A stretch of 7,053 nt of DNA from NCBI GenBank assembly GCA_018609185.1, contig JAHCSD010000032.1, positions 1 to 7,053 of the forward strand, written 5' to 3'. Below are positions 4,324 to 7,053 of this stretch, piece by piece; within the stretch, counting starts at the first letter, position 1; each line of letters opens with the position of its first letter. Source of the stretch: Patescibacteria group bacterium (GTDB lineage: Bacteria; Patescibacteriota; Minisyncoccia; JAHCSD01). Position numbers and translations under genes: made by a program. The notes under the pieces are model-generated. The model did not search any database. It had not been told where the DNA came from and worked only from the letters and a program-made list of their open reading frames with translations.

Positions 4324-6915
4324 TTAATTCTTAAATGTAATTTCTCCTTTTTTTATTCCGACCATGACGTTTCCCTCTTTGATCGTTCCTTCAAGGATAA
4401 GGTCGGCAAGCGGGCTTTCAATACGTTCTTCGATCACCCTTCGTACGAGTCGCGCGCCCTCTTCCGGATTAAACGCCTTCTCGCTTATAAATCTCGCCAC
4501 CTCCTTTGAAAACGTGAGCTTGTATTCTACTGTTCTCCTGCGGAGTTCTTTTAACCTAAGCCTTACGATTCGTTCAATCGCCACTTGACCAAGGGGTTTA
4601 AACACGAGCACGGAATCAATGCGATTGAGGAGCTCCGGCCTCATGACCTTCTTGAGCTCTTTCTTGGTCCGGGCCTCAATATCTTTGTATTTGGTTTCAA
4701 TGCGGCGGGAGTGAGGCGTTTTTTGAAACCCCAGCGCTGCTTCATTGGTGAATTCTTCTGTCCCGATGTTCGAGGTCATAATAATTACGGTATTTTTGAG
4801 ATTTACTTTTTTGCCGGCCCCTGTTGTAATTTCTCCGTCTTCAAGCATTTCAAGCAGCACGTTATAGATGTTGGGATGGGCTTTTTCAATTTCGTCGAGT
4901 AGTATCACCGAAAAAGGGTTTCTTCGAAGCCGTTCAAGAATTTTACTGCCTTCTTCATACCCCACGTATCCTGGCGGCGCGCCAATAATTTTTGATATCG
5001 TATGAGGTTCAGAAAATTCTGCCATATCTAGTTTTATTAGCATGTCGCCAGCGGAAGGGGCGAGAGCCCGCGCGAGCGCTTTGGCAAGTTCTGTTTTCCC
5101 TACTCCCGTTGGCCCCAGAAATATGAATGAGCCCAGCGGACGCTTCGGGTCGTTGAGGCTTACACGTGCGCGTTTAAGCGTTGCGCTTACTTTTTTGACC
5201 GCTTCGGGCTGGCCAACAATGTCACGAGAGAGACGATGTTCGAGCCGGCTGAACACCTGTTCCTGTTTATCCGTAAGCTGTCCCAGGGGGATTCCCGTGA
5301 GGTCTGCTACAAGCGCAGTAACGTCTTCTGAGGTTAATACGGGCTCCTCACCTCTTGATTTTAATGTGGTTTGTGCATCTAATATCACATTTAATTTATT
5401 TCCTAAATATTTTTCTTTGTGCTGCATGCGGAGAGCGTCTTCGTACCGCTCGTTTTTGATAGCTCGTTCTTTTTTTCCTTTAATTTCCTGGTACTCTTGT
5501 TCAACCAGTTTAAAAACCTTAAAATCACGGGGTGAGGCGAGCCTGCTTACCAGTTCGGAGGCAGCTTCGTCTAACACATCAATGGCTTTATCGGGCAGAA
5601 ACCGATCCTGAATATAGCGGGATGCGAGCTCAACAGCTGTTGTTATGGCTTGCTTCTGAATGGTTATGTGGAAATGTTTTTCATAAAACGGTTTGAGCCC
5701 TGTAAGTATTTTGATAGTATCTTCTTTCGTCGGTTCCTTTACGTGCATGGGCTGAAGCCGTCGCTCGAGCGCAGAGTCTTTTTCGACATAGCGTTGATAC
5801 TCTTCTTCTGTGGTTGCCCCAATACACTGAAGTTCTCCGGTCGACAGCATGGGTTTTAATATGTTTGCGGCATCCAGGGTTCCCTGGGCAGATCCCGCAC
5901 CAATAATATTGTGAAATTCATCAATGAATAAAATATCCCGGGATTCTTTAAGTTCTTCCAGGAGGTCTTTTATGCGGCTTTCAAATTCTCCCCGGAATAT
6001 GGTGCCTGCAACCAGGAGGCCGAGATCAAGGGCATAGATTCGTTTGTGCAGGAGGTGTTCGGGAACTTCGCCCGCCGCGATTTTTTGCGCGAGACCTTCG
6101 ATAATCGCCGTTTTCCCCACCCCGGGCTCCCCTAAAAGAAGGGGATTATTCTTTGTGTGCCTTGAAAGGATTCGGATAAGCCTCTTCACTTCTTCTTTTC
6201 TTCCGATCAGAGGCGCGAGGGTGCCTCTCAGGGCACTTTGCGTAAGATCGTTGCAAAAATATGTTAACGGGCTCTCCTTGCCCTTTTTTGAAGGCGATTT
6301 TTTATATGTGGTTCTTGGGTTCCTCTTCTCTTTGTGCTCGGGAAGCGAGGCATTACGCGGTATTCCCTGCTTGCTTCCTGTATCCATAAAGGTTTTAAAG
6401 TCAGGAAAGCGCTGATTATTTTTCAGGAGTTCCCGCAGATGACGCTTTATATCTCTCAATTTGTCTGGTTTGAGAGAAGGGGAGCATTCGTCAAGTAGGC
6501 CCCACAAAAGATGTTCAGTGCCGAGCATGGTGTGGTTATTGGACGCCGCAAGCACCGCAGCCTTTTTAAGAGAGCGTTTAAGGGATTCAGATACCAAGAC
6601 GGGGCCTGAACGAGACGACATGGTTTCCTGCGTTCGTTTCATGGTTTCCGGCCGCAGTTTTAAGGTGTATTTGAGATCCCGAAGGGCCTCAAGTATTTCT
6701 TTTTCCTTAATATTATGAGAGACGATGATGTTATGCGCCATAGTTCCTTTTTGTCTGAAGAGAGAGTAGAAAAGATGCAACACATCAATAGTGATCCCTC
6801 CACGTGTGTGTATGGGGTGAGAGTGCGCGATACCTTCACAACGTTCAAGCGCCTCTCTCGCTCGCCGGGTAAAACGTTTAATAATATGTTGAGGAAGCAG
6901 TTTAAGAATGGTCAT
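4324..6915 (-). CDS. clpC: ATP-dependent Clp protease ATP-binding subunit ClpC
   Basis: Hexameric AAA+ unfoldase that feeds proteins to the ClpP protease. Residues count from the ATG at 6915 (863 aa). The N domain has two Clp_N repeats (about 15-70 and 110-145), the first rather diverged. A basic, low-complexity linker follows (about 175-217). D1 has Walker A GEPGVGKT (262-269), pore loop IFRG (306-309), Walker B ILFIDE (328-333) and arginine pair ERR (384-386). A short M region with a UVR-like ERYEDALRMQ (about 489-498) suggests ClpC, not ClpB. D2 has GPTGVGKT (601-608), pore loop GYVGYE (649-654), ILLDE (671-675), TSN (714-716), NRID (764-767) and sensor-2 GAR (820-822). The LGF tripeptide (728-730) is the ClpP-docking signature. 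An in-frame TTG at 6930 would add five residues; I prefer the ATG because the comF start shares the same flanking 16 bp. No clpP is in the window. Confidence 0.95.
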   Translation of the reverse strand: MTILKLLPQHIIKRFTRRAREALERCEGIAHSHPIHTRGGITIDVLHLFYSLFRQKGTMAHNIIVSHNIKEKEILEALRDLKYTLKLRPETMKRTQETMSSRSGPVLVSESLKRSLKKAAVLAASNNHTMLGTEHLLWGLLDECSPSLKPDKLRDIKRHLRELLKNNQRFPDFKTFMDTGSKQGIPRNASLPEHKEKRNPRTTYKKSPSKKGKESPLTYFCNDLTQSALRGTLAPLIGRKEEVKRLIRILSRHTKNNPLLLGEPGVGKTAIIEGLAQKIAAGEVPEHLLHKRIYALDLGLLVAGTIFRGEFESRIKDLLEELKESRDILFIDEFHNIIGAGSAQGTLDAANILKPMLSTGELQCIGATTEEEYQRYVEKDSALERRLQPMHVKEPTKEDTIKILTGLKPFYEKHFHITIQKQAITTAVELASRYIQDRFLPDKAIDVLDEAASELVSRLASPRDFKVFKLVEQEYQEIKGKKERAIKNERYEDALRMQHKEKYLGNKLNVILDAQTTLKSRGEEPVLTSEDVTALVADLTGIPLGQLTDKQEQVFSRLEHRLSRDIVGQPEAVKKVSATLKRARVSLNDPKRPLGSFIFLGPTGVGKTELAKALARALAPSAGDMLIKLDMAEFSEPHTISKIIGAPPGYVGYEEGSKILERLRRNPFSVILLDEIEKAHPNIYNVLLEMLEDGEITTGAGKKVNLKNTVIIMTSNIGTEEFTNEAALGFQKTPHSRRIETKYKDIEARTKKELKKVMRPELLNRIDSVLVFKPLGQVAIERIVRLRLKELRRRTVEYKLTFSKEVARFISEKAFNPEEGARLVRRVIEERIESPLADLILEGTIKEGNVMVGIKKGEITFKN

Positions 6916-6918
6916 GCC

Positions 6919-6968
6919 AATCTTGCCCAAGAAGGCAAGTGTTAACGCAGCCGATTGGCTGCAAGATT
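6919..6968 (-). promoter_or_regulatory. Alternative hairpins in the clpC 5' leader
   Basis: Three stems compete just before and over the clpC start. GCAGCC (6947-6952) pairs with GGCTGC (6957-6962), and CTTGCC (6922-6927) with GGCAAG (6934-6939). AATCTTGC (6919-6926) can instead pair with GCAAGATT (6961-6968), which breaks both of the others. The region includes the alternative TTG start and ends next to the ATG, so it could affect translation. Only the base pairing is seen; regulation is inferred. Confidence 0.35.
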
Positions 6969-7052
6969 GAGCACCCCGTTAGATGAGCGAGCCCTGCCCC
7001 ATTAGATAGTTATCTAACGGGGTAAAAGCTCTATCTAACGGGGTTAAGGTTT
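6966..7052. repeat. 87-bp direct repeat, copy 2 (upstream of clpC)
   Basis: Perfect copy of 4190-4276, 2,776 bp away in the same orientation. Outer arms are 6974-6988 and 7028-7043; the inner hairpin is 6997-7022. It lies 51 bp before the clpC ATG (36 bp before the alternative TTG). At the last base of the window the copies differ (three Ts then G here, four Ts in copy 1), so whether similarity resumes beyond the edge cannot be seen. Confidence 0.9.
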
Positions 7053-7053
7053 G

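Noticed and set aside
5042..5611. A 189-codon plus-strand open frame inside clpC
   Set aside because: It is antisense to the conserved AAA+ coding sequence, is rich in Ser/Arg as antisense frames often are, and shows no family motif. The same applies to the other open frames opposite typA and clpC.
4324..6930. ClpB disaggregase instead of ClpC
   Set aside because: The long coiled-coil M domain of ClpB is missing, a short UVR-like region is present instead, and the LGF ClpP-docking tripeptide is there.
4190..7052. A CRISPR array or composite transposon based on the 87-bp repeats
   Set aside because: There are only two copies, 2.8 kb apart, with a normal housekeeping gene between them. There are no regularly spaced units, cas genes, transposase or target duplications.

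Overview
The window looks like chromosomal DNA of a bacterium with a small genome, most likely Patescibacteria (Candidate Phyla Radiation), perhaps Parcubacteria. This is inferred from three things. The family-4-type uracil-DNA glycosylase has lost its iron-sulphur cysteines. No translation start has a good Shine-Dalgarno sequence. Palindromic CCCCGTTAGA repeats recur between ordinary bacterial housekeeping genes. TGA acts as a normal stop at 301-303, so there is no sign of a recoded genetic code. No phage, transposase, CRISPR or rRNA gene is visible.

Layout: 1-303 is the 3' end of an unrecognised plus-strand gene, followed after 27 bp by a uracil-DNA glycosylase (331-945) and a strong rho-independent terminator (1020-1049). 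A promoter at about 1060-1088 then drives a leader of about 145 nt. The leader holds an 18-codon ORF, a second terminator-like hairpin (1183-1210) and a competing anti-terminator pairing. It leads into typA/bipA (1239-3035), a ribosome-associated translational GTPase. This reads like an attenuator.

A 379-bp gap (3036-3414) separates typA from the convergent minus-strand comF-like gene (3415-4152). The gap is unusually structured: 26-bp inverted arms enclose three nested hairpins, and the arms resemble the 3' end of a tRNA. Upstream of comF on the minus strand lies clpC (4324-6915 or 6930), a complete two-AAA+-domain Clp ATPase with a ClpP-docking LGF tripeptide.

The most striking feature is a perfect 87-bp direct repeat, once upstream of comF (4190-4276) and once upstream of clpC (6966-7052, at the window edge). 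Each copy contains a palindrome within a palindrome built from four CCCCGTTAGAT-type motifs. A further 16 bp around the two ATG codons is shared (15/16), so both genes seem to carry related 5' leaders. A diverged palindrome with the same core sits in the typA-comF gap, so this is probably an interspersed repeat family of this genome.

Functionally the genes cover DNA repair (UDG), translation and stress GTPase (TypA), proteolysis and unfolding (ClpC), and a phosphoribosyltransferase-fold protein related to competence (ComF). They do not form one pathway. The novel material lies in the non-coding stretches.
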